Below are positions 34,981 to 46,239 of a stretch of 64,000 bases of DNA, piece after piece; position 1 is the first letter of the stretch, and every line of letters starts with the position of its first letter. This stretch comes from Narthecium ossifragum (lineage: Eukaryota > Streptophyta > Magnoliopsida > Dioscoreales > Nartheciaceae), in NCBI GenBank assembly GCA_963920575.1, contig OY986973.1, positions 20,565,851 to 20,629,850 on the forward strand, read 5' to 3'. Both the position numbers and the translations under genes were made by a program. The notes under the pieces were generated by a model that was not told where the DNA came from, did not search any database, and was given only the letters and a program-made list of their open reading frames with translations.

Positions 34981-35496
34981 AGCCTGTGACTTGTTGGGCT
35001 ATAGTCACATAAGAAGGGTCGTGACCAAATTTAATGGGCGTTGGACATGCGCTTTTCTTGTGGAGGCATATGATAAAATTATCCCCCAGCTTATGAAGGC
35101 TGAGACCACTTTGCCACGCTCCATCACCACAAGTGAGACCCGCTTGCTAGGAACACTATTGAAGACATTGTATCAGAGCGGAACTTCATGCCGACATTGT
35201 ACATGTTCTTTATGTTACTAGTGGAATCAGGAAGCCCAGTGTCCGTTAGACCAATTCATATGCTTTCAAAGTGTATCTTAATTTGTTAAGCCGTTCAATG
35301 ACTCTACTTCACCAATACTCCATCTTTGCATAAAAACATCTACCATATCACCATTTTGTTGCATCTGTGAGATATCCGTTTGTTAATTTATTATCAAGAT
35401 TAGAGCCATTCCAGTGAATGTCGACATGAAAAGTAGCCGAGATAGTTGTGGATCTGACTGAGCGTCGACCTAGAAAGTATCCGAGATAGTTGTTAG

Positions 35497-35931
35497 CATA
35501 TCTACATAATTTAGATCTCTAAACTAGATTGATCACCTAATTGATGCAATTAGCATCAATGGCTTTTATATTTCTACTTTCCTTTTTTATGATATCTAAC
35601 TTTTTAATCGCCTGTATTCAAATCTTATGTCGTCATTTCTATTACCTCTTCTTTACTTGAACAAATTCTTTTCTCGAACAACCTCCTTATGGTATCATGA
35701 AAGAACTCTAATCACTCAAATAAAAAACTTTAATAAATGAGCACAAGTTTGAATAATCATGAGTCTCCTGAATAATTTAATTATAGAACAGGCATCAGAA
35801 ATGGACGACACAGGATTTGAATACAGGACATCTGCTCTGATACCGTGTTAAAGTAAAACATAAAAATATAAAAACAATTGATGCTAATTGAATCAATTAG
35901 ACGATCAATCTAATTTAGATCTGTAGATATG
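35497..35931. mobile_element. foldback-type inverted repeat element
   Basis: Arms of about 55-64 bp at 35497-35560 and 35877-35931 are inverted copies (shared CATATCTACA, AGATTGATC and CAATTAGCATCAAT). The loop of about 315 bp contains TCTGATACC, the complement of an initiator-Met primer site. It could be a foldback element or two LTR fragments in opposite orientation. Confidence 0.5.
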
Positions 35932-36198
35932 CGGCTAGGTCTCTCAGACGGATCACACTCGTATGGATCCGTATGGCTCTAATCTTTGATAACAAACTAT
36001 ATCACACGATGTAGCCAAAGGTTGGCATTCTACTACTCCACATCAAAAAAATCAAGCAGCCATAATGCAAGTTCTGAGTACTCGTAAACGATCGATAAAC
36101 TAACTCTCTCCACAATGCGTCGCGTGCAGCACGCACATAGCTAGCAAGTAGTAGAACCATTAACATACATCAGCTCAACAAACTAGCTTTAGCTATGT

Positions 36199-36993
36199 CT
36201 AATGGTTGTGAGCACAAAAGGTAACAATGTAGCTCGCCCCCATGCAAGTGAGGATGCTAGTAGGATCATCGTAAGCATAGGAGTAAGCCCTGGGGCAAGC
36301 CGATTTGAACAGCTTCGAGTACGACGTGGGCTTGCACAGCTGGGGGCTCCCGAAGCTCCCGGTGCAGCAGTACCTGGGCGACCCGAACGCCGAGCAGGCG
36401 CTCCGGCACGCCACCACCCGGTTATCCTTCCCGCCCCTCACCGCCAGCCCCGCCGGGCACACCACGTTCAGGTCGCTCACGCACCCAGCGGACGCGCACT
36501 TGCCGTTGCCGCCGGTGGTCCCCCGGAAGGGGGTCATGGAGATGGCGATGTTGTACCCGTCCACGAGGCTCACGTCGTAGAAGTCCTGCTGCTGGCCCAT
36601 AGTGAGCTCGGCGAGGGTGGCGGGCGGCACGCCACCCAGGCCGTCGCAGTGGAGGGCGCCGCCGCAGTCTCCCGTGGAACAGCGGCCCCGGCCGGTGGCG
36701 GGGTCAAAGACGCAGTCTTGGCGGCCCCAGACGCGGCCCGACCACCCGGCGGGGAGGCGGATCGAGACGGCCTGGTTGGGCAGGAGGCGGAACCCCCCGC
36801 GCGCGAGCACGGGCCTCCCCGCGCTGGGCTGGATCCCGGGCCAGACGGTCTCCCTGCACTTGTTGTACAGAGCCAGCGTCGCCGCCTCGGCGCCCGGGAA
36901 GCCGCCGCTGCTGATAATGCCGTCCGGCGTGAGTAGTAGGAGTAATGTAAGCAGAAGAACCGGAAATGGTGGAAGCTGGAGATTCATCTTCAT
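36199..36993 (-). CDS. thaumatin-like protein (PR-5 family), secreted
   Basis: A single-exon frame of 264 codons. The N-terminus (MKMNLQLPPFPVLLLTLLLL) is a typical signal peptide, with a likely cut after about residue 37 (GAEA/ATLALYN), so the product should enter the apoplast or vacuole. The mature part has 16 cysteines, the full complement for eight disulphides of the large thaumatin-like class. Family marks are visible: GRVWGRQDCVFD, STGDCGGALHCDG, FYDVSLVDGYN, CPAGL and YCCTGSFGSPQLC. Acidic-cleft Asp/Glu residues occur at the usual places (AELT, DVSLVD, YDDPTS). Thaumatin-like proteins act in defence and stress and some bind beta-glucans. Codon use is very GC-rich. A second Met two codons on (M3) is an alternative start. 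It looks intact. Confidence 0.9.
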   Translation of the reverse strand: MKMNLQLPPFPVLLLTLLLLLTPDGIISSGGFPGAEAATLALYNKCRETVWPGIQPSAGRPVLARGGFRLLPNQAVSIRLPAGWSGRVWGRQDCVFDPATGRGRCSTGDCGGALHCDGLGGVPPATLAELTMGQQQDFYDVSLVDGYNIAISMTPFRGTTGGNGKCASAGCVSDLNVVCPAGLAVRGGKDNRVVACRSACSAFGSPRYCCTGSFGSPQLCKPTSYSKLFKSACPRAYSYAYDDPTSILTCMGASYIVTFCAHNH

Positions 36994-37119
36994 CTTCTCA
37001 ACTCCGGGTTCGGCTGTGATGGGAATAATGGAGCTTGGAGAGGTGTCTTTGCAATGGTGGTGGCGGACAGTACCTTATTACTTAGTGGTTCTCTGTCTTC
37101 TTGGGGGTGGGAAAAGGCT

Positions 37120-37160
37120 GTAGCGGGAGAGAGAGAGAAAGAAAGAGAGAGAAAGAGATG
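37120..37160 (-). repeat. GA/CT microsatellite in the 5' leader of the thaumatin-like gene
   Basis: About 38 bp of GAGAGAAAGAAAGAGAGAG on plus, hence a CT-rich tract in the transcribed leader, between the probable TATA box and the start codon. CT-rich leaders are common in plant genes and may influence expression. Confidence 0.6.
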
Positions 37161-37202
37161 TAAGAGAAAAATATCACCGTCATTCAAAATCTGGGATAAT
37201 TT

Positions 37203-37216
37203 GCATATATATAAGG
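37203..37216 (-). promoter_or_regulatory. TATA box of the thaumatin-like gene
   Basis: CCTTATATATATGC on the minus strand lies about 210 bp before the start codon. A transcription start near 37175 would give a leader of about 180 nt containing the CT tract. Confidence 0.5.
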
Positions 37217-37219
37217 CCG

Positions 37220-37930
37220 CTTTTTATTCCTTTTTTTTCACAATTTAGGATCACTTTTTGTTATATATTTTTACAGAGGGGTCACCGCTTGAGACACACT
37301 TAATTATTACCTGGGTATGGACCAAGCATTATAACCTTTTACTGAGTTAAAAATATATTAATTATGTTACGTGAGAAGTGGCTATGTTATTAAAAGGAAA
37401 AAACCAAGCGGTCTTAATATGTAAATTGTTGAAAAATCTGAGTTGAAAGGAGGGTCTGCGGGGCCTACTCAGTTGTCGTATTAGTCTGTTTTGTTTTGGC
37501 TTGTCAGGGAAAGAAAAGAGGTGAAGAGAGATGCATGTCAGTACGGACAAATTAATTGGAGAGTCGTGGTAGTGGTGCTCACATGGGATATATGGGTATG
37601 GGATGGTGGGGTTTCTGCTTTTATTTTAGTGGCAGAGGGAACACTGTGGTGGAAAGGCCGGGGATTGCACTGATCGAGGCAGGAAAAATACATGCAGCAG
37701 GGAAGGGACCAATGATCTCTTTTATAGTAAGAAGAGAGAGAGAGATGAAAAATTGTATAGTTGAGATGGCACCCGTATTTTTTTTTTGTCAAAATGGATC
37801 ACCATAGTCGAGATTTGACACATGTTAACTTTATTTCGGATTAAGAATTTTAATTCAGGTTTTGAGAATAACTTTATAATGATTACTTAAAATAAGGAAA
37901 AAGTAGAATGAAGAATGGAAATAATTTTAT
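37220..37930. other. intergenic DNA upstream of the thaumatin-like gene
   Basis: Distal promoter sequence with short frames on both strands. No gene or clear element was recognised. Confidence 0.3.
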
Positions 37931-38065
37931 AATGATTATTTGGAATAAGAAAAAGAGTGTTTGGGGTTAAGGGGTGGAATAATAGTGGATTCGAGAATAT
38001 TTCAGGAATATTCTCCCCCTTAACGCGGGTTAAGGGTTATTCCCGAAATCTATTCCCGTATCAAA
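37930..38065. mobile_element. MITE remnant
   Basis: GTTTGGGGTTAAGGGGTGG near 37960 faces CCCGTATCAAACGAAG near 38055, giving inverted GTTTGG...CAAAC ends around GTTAAGGG-rich DNA, like the MITE at 34750. Short and diverged. Confidence 0.4.
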
Positions 38066-38076
38066 CGAAGCTAAAT

Positions 38077-39096
38077 CTTAGAATTTTCGATTTTACCCCT
38101 CCCCACCCATGCCATTGATGGTCATACCATACATGCATCCTGTATTCAAAAGGCCCGCCCCGACGCTTACTAAGATATACGCAAGTTGTCCACGAATGCC
38201 CACAATGTCGGTTTGTCTGAACTCGAAATCGTCCCAAGGACGATCGGCGCGTATGCCTTCCTCGTATTTCAGCAAGAAAATTCCGCAGTCTAGTCTAGCA
38301 ATGACAACGAAAAATTAATGAGTATATAATTGGAACGTGTGAGTACGTATTTTTTTTTCTTTTAGTCTTTGCACTACCCAGTAGAAACGCGCCACGTCAA
38401 ATGTGTGTTATTATGCTTTTGTACACACGCATGGTCATTTATACGCGTGTCTGTTCAGATTTCTACGCGTGCAAGGACACGTGTGTGAGCTAGTAATACA
38501 CGCGAAAAGCATGTACACCTCGTACACGTTCATAAATTTTGTACACGCTCATAGCGTATTTATACTCCTGAAAACAAGTTTAGACACGTATGTAGAATTT
38601 TATACACACGCATCTTATAATTATACCCGCGCTTTTATAACTTACCCCTCGGCCTCCGGTGGGAGTCCGTTAATCGTCATCTCTTCCACCAGTTGTGCTA
38701 ATTCTTCGTCTCCGCTTGGACATGGTTCTCATTGCCTTGCATGTGTAGAGAGCTCTCGTCGGTGAACTATTTTGGCTAAGGTAGAGAAGTGGAGGCAGTG
38801 AAAAGGGAGAAGAGATGAAAGAATAAGGGATAAGAGTGGAGAGGGAGAAGAGAAGAGGAGGTAGTGGAGAGGGAGAAGAGAAGATGGCGGGAGGAGCCAT
38901 GCCCGGCGGGAGGGAGGAAGAGGGTTGGAGAAGAAGACACATCCCGTCGCATTTAATGCGACGGAGGGTTTTTTTTTTAATGCAAAATCCTGATGCATTA
39001 AATGCGGTAATGATGAGGAGAAATGGGATACAGGATGCATGTATGGCATGGCCATCAATGGCATGGGAGAGGAGGGGTAAAATCGGAAATTCTAAG
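38077..39096. mobile_element. 1.0-kb element with about 80-bp terminal inverted repeats
   Basis: The left end (CTTAGAATTTTCGATTTTAC ... CCATACATGCATCCTGTAT) and the right end are inverted copies over about 80 bp. The inside has a zone of repeated ACACGC/ACACGT words (38410-38640) and a purine-rich tract with low-complexity frames. No transposase was seen. MULE-type non-autonomous is the likeliest class; no target duplication could be fixed. Confidence 0.65.
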
Positions 39097-39277
39097 GTTT
39101 GGGGTCCTCTGTTGCAAAGAATCACCGAGAGGGTCTCAATGTGCCAAATCTGGACACTGGAGGTCCATTTTGGCAAAAAAATCCGATGGCACCCGCACCA
39201 TGATGTCTTCGGTGTATGGTCTGTCACACATGGCATGTCATGCTCCACCCATTGCATATTTGCATTCGAAGTAGAAT

Positions 39278-39537
39278 CATGCTAAATACACACACAAAGT
39301 GCTAAGTACACCGCATCATTTCTTTATTCGGTTTTTAAAAACCGAATAGTATGTTATATGGTTCGATCGATTACAACCGAATCATGTAAAAATACATAAT
39401 TCCGTTGTTATCAATCGAACCATATAACATAGTGTTCAATTTTAAAAAACCGAACGTGTAACATAATGTTCGGTTTTTTCAAACCGAACAAAACGGTGCG
39501 GTGCACTTAGTAATTCTTGTGGTGTATTTAGCATGAT
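39278..39537. mobile_element. 260-bp MITE with internal hairpins
   Basis: ATCATGCTAAATACAC at the left and its reverse complement GTATTTAGCATGAT at the right enclose nested hairpins: TTCGGTTTTTAAAAACCGAA near 39332, a GTTCGGTTTTTTCAAACCGAAC near 39470, and arms around ATATGGTTCGAT / ATCGAACCATAT. It lies just left of the second MULE-like locus. Confidence 0.7.
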
Positions 39538-39682
39538 CCTTCGAAATATATAGTACGTCACCAAGTCCGATGCAAGCGAAATTATATACATTAGATTAGG
39601 GCAACGGCTATCTGTGTCGTGTTTTCGACTCAACCACATTACAGTTTCAAATGGATTTTTTTATATCAATAATACCCTAACG

Positions 39683-40190
39683 TTAAATGACTTAAATATC
39701 TTTCTAAAATGTGGTGCTTTGAGTCCCTAAATCCTCCTAAATCCATTATATTATATTTCATCACAAAACCATACACCACACTATATCACCATGCACTACA
39801 TCTTCTTCTCCAACCCATCTCCTTCTCCAACCCAAACCCTAAACCCCTTTCTCCAAAACTCATTCTCCATCCAAGATCCAAATCCTAAACCCATCCAAGA
39901 TCACTACTCTTATAGCCTTCCAACACTTCCCCATTCTTAAATGACTTAAATATCTTTCTAAAATGTGGTGCTTTGAGTCCCTAAATCCTCCTAAATCCAT
40001 TATATTATATTTCATCACAAAACCATACACCACACTATATCACCATGCACTACATCTTCTTCTCCAACCCATCTCCTTCTCCAACCCAAACCCTAAACCC
40101 CTTTCTCCAAAACTCATTCTCCATCCAAGATCCAAATCCTAAACCCATCCAAGATCACTACTCTTATAGCCTTCCAACACTTCCCCATTC
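39683..40190. repeat. 254-bp tandem duplication
   Basis: 39683-39936 is repeated almost without change at 39937-40190 (both contain TTAAATGACTTAAATATC and AACCCAAACCCTAAACCCC). It lies in the 5' end of the FAR1-OTU locus. Near identity points to a recent event or an assembly duplication. Confidence 0.8.
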
Positions 40191-40439
40191 TCCACTATAA
40201 CCTCTCCTCATCCTACATCGTTCTTCCCTATCCAATAAGCTCTCAAACTCCATTTCCAACATCTATTGTAATCTCAACACGTGCCGGAACGAAATGGATA
40301 GAGAAATTGAATGTTGGAGAGAAGAAGTCAATGAAAATCCAAAAGAAAAGGTATGCAACCATGGAATGCGAGTCGTTTTTTTATCTTTTCGGAAGTATCA
40401 GCCCCAACACGATGCTCTCAGTAGTATCAGAACGAGATC

Positions 40440-40640
40440 ATAGCTAATAGTATCGGTACCACAATACCGATACTATGAGCATATGTGTCGATATATAGGT
40501 ACCGATGCGACCTGTCATAGGATTGATTTCAAAGCATTGTATCGATAGCCACGTACCGATACAATAGCTCAACCCATCGGTGCTTACGTACCAATCGCAA
40601 TTCAAATGAAACGGTATCAAGGTACCAATATCTATATATT
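40440..40640. repeat. ATCGGTAC/GTACCGAT hairpins, second locus left
   Basis: Several imperfect palindromes of the same kind as around the intact PMD gene: ATCGGTACCACAATACCGAT near 40455, a GTATCGATAGCCACGTACCGATAC near 40539, and CGGTATCAAGGTACC near 40613. Confidence 0.65.
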
Positions 40641-40699
40641 GTGATCTATTATATACTACCGTTCACTACATTTTAGTCTCAAATTTCATCATGTTTGTC

Positions 40700-43600
40700 A
40701 TGCTAACTACAGCGAGACACTCAGTGTGTTTCCCATGGTGCCTATGCTGTAAGAGATGATCTGGCACTTGACTTCACTGATGAATTCACAACCAACGAGG
40801 TATGTTGCCCAAACATTGTATTCTTTATTTGCAGATCTTCCATATCCGTCAAGCACTTATCCGATGGGCACAAGAAGTTGGACTGGAGAACGACCTAATG
40901 ATTGTAATAAAGAATAGAGGTCGGGGGGGTGGTTATAGAAAGCCGAGGCTCACCTTAAAATATGAGTGAAGTGGAGAATATTGGAAAACTGTAAAGAAAA
41001 ATGATAGCTCAAAAAAGCCTCTTACCTCCCGAAAGAAGAAAGCCAACACGGGGATGAAGAAGTGTGGATGTCCTTTCAAGCTTATGGGTGTGAAGCTTGC
41101 AACCGATGATGATTGGAGAGTGACGATTGTCTGTGCAATGCACAATCACCCTAGAGCGGTGCATCTCGAGGGACACTCATTTGCCGAGAGATTGAGCGAG
41201 GAACAGAACAAACTGGTGATCAATATGTCGACGAACTTGATGAAACCACAACAAATTTTGACTACCATAAAGAAGCGAGATCCGACTAACGTATCCACTA
41301 TGAAGACCATATATAATATATATGAAAGGAATAGGGTGGTCGAAAAGGGTGGGAGATCAGAGATGTAGCAACTGCTGAGGTATCTAAACGAATATGGCTA
41401 TGTTGAGTACATACGGTCCATGAAGACGAAGACAATGTGAGGGACATATTCTGGACACACTGCACATCTATCGAGCTATTCCGTGCATTTTCGGAGGTGT
41501 TGATCATGGATTGCACCTACAAGATCAATAGGTACCGACTTCCTCTACAAGAGATTGTTGGGGTGACATCGACAAATGTGACATTTACAGTTGCATTTGC
41601 ATACATAGAGTTCTAGAAGGAGGGCAATTACATATGGGCTTCGGAAAAACTAAGCTCATTGTTGGAAGGATGCTCAATGCCACATTTTGTTGTGATAGAC
41701 AAAGATTTGGCTCTGATAAATGTTAGGAAGTTGGTCTTTTCAGAATCAAAGCATATGCTATATAGATGGCACATTCAAAAGAATGTCGAGCACAACTGTC
41801 ATAAGAAGTTCGAAACAATAGAGAAGGCAAGCTTGTTCATTACAATATAGAAATTTGTTGTGTATGCATCCACCGAAGAGGAGTATAGTAGACATTTGGA
41901 CATATTGCAGTCTGCATTTTGCGGGTACAATGATCCGAGAGACATGGTTGGACAATTATAAAAAATATTTTGTGAGTGCTTGGGTGGATAACTACATGCA
42001 CTTTGGAAATTATACGACAAATAGGGTTGAGATTGCACATGCTAAGTTGAAGAAGCATCTTGGTGCATCAAACTGCAGTTTTGACACTTCATGGGCCATC
42101 ATCCAATCTTTGCTTGAGTTGCAATACAGTGAGATCATAACCTCTTTTGAGAAGAGCAGAGACATCGTACAACACAACTTCACTTCGGCCGTCTTCAAAG
42201 AGTTGCGGGGGTTTATGTCAAGAAGTGCACTTGAAATAATTTTGAGGGAATTGGTGCGAGCGAAAGATATTGGTCAAAATATGAGTAGGTGTAGTTGTGC
42301 AATCCGGCATACTCATGGCTTGCCATGTGATCGAAGGAAGACCCATACCCCTGTCAGAAGTGGATCGGCATTGGCGGAAGCTTGACATGGTGAAGACTGA
42401 AGACAATGTTTCCCTCGAGCTCATTCTCAAGTATAAAAATGATTTGGACCTCATAGAAAAGAACTTTATGGCACGGGATAACACTAGGAAAGTCGAGATG
42501 CTGAGAAAATTGATGGAGCTTGGACAACCCGAGTCTACTTACATCATTGAGCCAGAAGTGAAGTTGAAGACTCATAGTTGACTAGTGCAAAGCATAATAA
42601 GTAGATGTTGTCAACGCATCGCGACCCATCCGCTTTCGAGTATGGCACTTCACTCAAAAGTAGCAACTCCGGGTATGGTGCATCTCCTATCGAAGTGACC
42701 CCCATATCTTCCAAGAAACCGAAGATGCAAACACACTGCAGGCCAAAGGAGAAAGTGGTCTGGCATCTGAGATGTATTTCTGCGGAAGGCTACATTTTCA
42801 GTTTCCAGATGCAGTGAGAGAATATATATGAAATGTTGTAGACGTTGAGGCTGATGGTAACTGCGGATTCCGAGCCATAGCCGCATTTTTGGGTTACGAC
42901 TGAGCTAAAGTGAGGAAGGGTCTTATCTCTAAGTTAAGTGATCATTATGATGGTTATGTTGAGTTGTATGGATGGGAAGAGCGGGTTTCAGAGCTCATGT
43001 ACTCCTTGTCGTATTTCAAAAACCACCCTTGTCGCGTCCCGACCCGCAGAGCGCACCCGGGCCGGGACCGCGAGGGGGAAAAACCTACATCTACTAGCCT
43101 CAACTGGCGAAAACAGTTGAGACTAAAGCCCAGCTGGCGGAAACAGCTGGCCACAGGCACAAGGCGGAAGCGAAGAACTAAACAACATCTATTAACACTT
43201 ATTACAAACAGTAATAAAAGAGCTAAACAGAGTTTAGTACAACAAGCTACAAGGGATCAACAGTCCCCAAAAAGAAGCTACACCACCCACCGGGGTCTCC
43301 GCAAACGCACAAACGAACCCATCCTGACCCTCAGACATGGTCAGGATCCGGCACGCTGCCACGAGACTGCCGACGGGGAAGCACCGGAGGAGAACGGGGA
43401 CCCGCACCTGCAAACACACAGTCCAGGTAGGAATGAGCAACAGCTCAGCAGGGTCCTACTCTACCACTCTCGCTAAGAAGGCAAACCCAAAGAACCAACC
43501 CTGAGGCCAAGTACTGAGGCTTGCCAAGGATCCCATAAATCCCGTCAATAACCCGAAGGATTCCTGTCCCAAGTACGCCCCTCCGACAACCACTGCTCAG

Positions 43601-45840
43601 GGGTGGGCAACTCCGACAATCCCTGACACAGGGTGGACACGACGCTACTGGTAGGACACCCTTCTCCAAGCGGGATCTCCACACTTGGCGGAACGACCGA
43701 GGTTAAGACTACCACCTCTCAGTACTCCAAGCCACAGAGCCAACAGGACCCCTAACTCCTGACCCAAGGACTAAGCCTAGCCAGGGAGTCCATCGATCCC
43801 ATCGATGTTTCCCTCCCCAAGGTTCCTGTCCAACGTACGTCCCTCCGATAGCCACTGCTCGAGGACTGGGCTACCTCCGACGGTCCTTGACACAGGGTGG
43901 TCCGGACGATACCTGTAGGACATCCTTGCCCTTATTGGCCACCAGCATGGGGACACATGTCGGGTAACGGCATCCACCACTTAGCCTTAGATCACCGAAG
44001 TTCACGGGTCAACCCCACCCAGTCTAACCTAGCATGACTAATGCACAGGAAGCAGGGCAGGATATGAATAAGGAAAGCTGTAACAAACAACATAACAAGG
44101 GCACACCTTCGGCCCATTTATTCTAAGCACTCCCGAGGATCATGACTTCCTTCGGTTCACCATAAAGCAGTAAAGGGCATAACCCATGGCCCAGCTATAC
44201 TAAGCATTCCCGAGGGTTCATTACTCCCTCGGTTAACCACAAAGCAGTAAACAATAAGCATGATAGGCAACATGTTAAGCCCCGAGGGCAAAACCGTCAA
44301 AATCACTTGCAGGCGAAGCCCCGCGGGCAAAACAGCACTTAAAGCAAGTAAAAACCCTCTCTGCACCGAAGGAGATCGATCTCCTATAGCAGCGAGATCG
44401 ATCTTCCTCGAGGCCAGACGCACCCGTCCTGGTCACCCCAACGAGATCGATCTCCACCCATATGAAGATCGATCTTACAGGTGGCCCTCGATGTACTGGC
44501 ACCAGCCGCCAAGAGATCGATCTCCCTCCCAGGGAGATCGCTCTCGCTCGGGCGGGCTGGGCCACCCCAAACATGATCGATCTCATCCCATGAGATCGAT
44601 CTTGACTGGGTTCTCCGGCGGCCGGACGGCGAAGGATACTGCCGGAAACCTCCACCATACCCCACCAAACTAGGTGGGCTGGTAGCTCTCAGTGCCACGA
44701 AGCTACTCATGGCTTCAAGACCGGAAAACACCAACTCCACAAGGAGATCCATCGGAAAACAAAACCGGATTTCAAACCCTCAAAACAGCCAGAGCTTTGA
44801 GAGAGAACCCTACCTCTTCAACGCAGCTTCGATCCACGAAGCCTAGCCAAGGATCTTCCTCACGCCGTCACGGTTCCAACGAGCCTTCAAGCTCCAGAAA
44901 CGGTGGCCGGAGGAGGGAGAACGGAGGAGGGAAAGGGGCGGCCGGAACAGGGGAGGAAAACAGGGCTATCGCGAGGAAGAAGAAAGGAGAAGCCGCGGGA
45001 AAGGAAGGAGGAGTGGAAGGGGCTGGGTAAGGCTGGGGAAAGCCGGCGAAGGCGGGGGAAAGGCGAAGGAGGGGAGCAAAAGTCTCCCCTCCCCTGACAG
45101 GGGAAGCGACGGCCATCGCCGTGGCCGTCCTTCGACGCCACCGCCAACGACTTCCAGGCACAGAGAGATCGATCTTCATGTCCGTCGATCTCTCTGTGCC
45201 CAGAACGGCGACCTCTAGGCACAGAGAGATTGATCTTCATTGCCATGGAGATCGATCTCCCTTGCCCAAAACGGCAACCTTGGGCTGAGACACAAGCCCA
45301 AGCCCAGGACTACCGAACCTGGTTCCACCTAACCTTTCTAACAAACACAAGCACCAAACAAGGTCTGTGTGTGCACACCCAGTGTGAAACAACCGCCAAG
45401 GCGCAATTTCCCAAATTGCCCTTGGGGTAAACAACGAGCCAAAGGGATGAAGGGGCAGGTCCTCACAACCCTCCTCTTGACTAGTGGATGACCATGTCGG
45501 ACAAGGGCTATCTCATTACTTCATGGTAATCTGTTGTTCTGATTAGCATCTCCAGTGTTTTAGTGTATGACTATCTTACCACTCTGGACCATGCCACCTC
45601 CAAAACCCGACAGAAGATCATAGCGATTGGGTTCGCCAACGGAAATCACTTTGTTCAGTTGCACATGAAGCCAGGATGCCCATTGCACATGAAGCCAGGA
45701 TGCCCAATGCCACCAGTGGTCTGTAGTTGGGCCACATATCGCCACAAATGGGCTATCGGGTGAGATTCGTATGATGAGGAGATGAAGAAATTCCCAGAGA
45801 CAATCAGACCGCGGGTGGCTACTAGTAATAGTATTCAACT
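40700..45840 (+). pseudogene. FAR1-MULE transposase fused to an OTU protease domain, broken
   Basis: A decayed gene read across several frames. Recognisable in order: a FAR1-type zinc-binding region (KKCGCPFKLMGV ... VCAMHNHPRAV, 41054-41180), a MULE core (MDCTYKINRYRLPLQEIVGV near 41500, VVIDKDLALINV near 41695, YRWHIQKNV), a SWIM finger (RCSCAIRHTHGLPC near 42290, its His reached only after a frameshift), the segment IPLSEVDRHWRKLDM and an OTU cysteine-protease start (DGNCGFRAIAAFLG, 42855). After a solo LTR (43030-45467), OTU-type sequence resumes with WMTMSDKGYLITS and IIAIGFANGNHFVQLHMKPG. Numerous stops and frameshifts make it non-functional. A 24-bp direct duplication gives LHMKPGCPLHMKPGCP at about 45660. 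Confidence 0.75.
43030..45467. mobile_element. 2.4-kb solo LTR inserted in the OTU pseudogene
   Basis: Starts TGTCGCGTCCCGACCC, ends CCTCACA, and is flanked by the exact 5-bp target duplication ACCCT (43025-43029 and 45468-45472). No internal retrotransposon coding or second LTR is present, so it is a solo LTR left by recombination. Inside are a diverged tandem duplication of about 255 bp (43490-43960) and about ten copies of the palindrome AGATCGATCT (44370-44610, 45160-45260). GC-rich frames within it are non-coding. Confidence 0.85.
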
Positions 45841-46049
45841 TGTGGATGACAATACTTCACCTTTGCACCACCAAAATTTGTTAAAATGTGTTGGAAATGT
45901 GAGGAGTATTGAAAATGTTTTCAAATATATAGAATTGTTCTCTAATTTGTATGGATGAATGTGTCTTTTATTGTATGGAGTGTTGTGGAATTGATTTGTA
46001 TACATGCGTTGAGAAATAATTTGTCTACGGGCCTCATATTTAATCAAGT

Positions 46050-46150
46050 GTTGGTGATATCGGTAATCTAATACCGACCAACACCTACACACTTGTCGGT
46101 ACCAACCTACCGATAATGTACGGAATGGTATCGCTACGTGGTTATCGATA
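46050..46150. repeat. CGGTA/TACCG hairpins between the OTU and PMD remnants
   Basis: ATCGGTAATCTAATACCGAC near 46058 and GTCGGTACCAACCTACCGAT near 46095 belong to the same hairpin family as those around the intact PMD gene. Confidence 0.6.
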
Positions 46151-46239
46151 TAACCAAAAGCCCTCTCCCATCTAACTAGCATGCGGCCTTCGATTCACTA
46201 ACCCCTAGATTATCCTTCATGAGCTATCTTAACTATGAT

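Noticed and set aside
35840..35860. tRNA-like or primer-site text as a tRNA gene
   Set aside because: No cloverleaf can be formed around it; it is only a primer-site complement.
36202..36936. 244-codon plus-strand frame
   Set aside because: Shadow of the GC-rich thaumatin-like coding strand.
43030..45467. Open frames in the solo LTR as possible proteins
   Set aside because: The element has exact LTR borders and target duplication, and the frames carry no retrotransposon or host domain.
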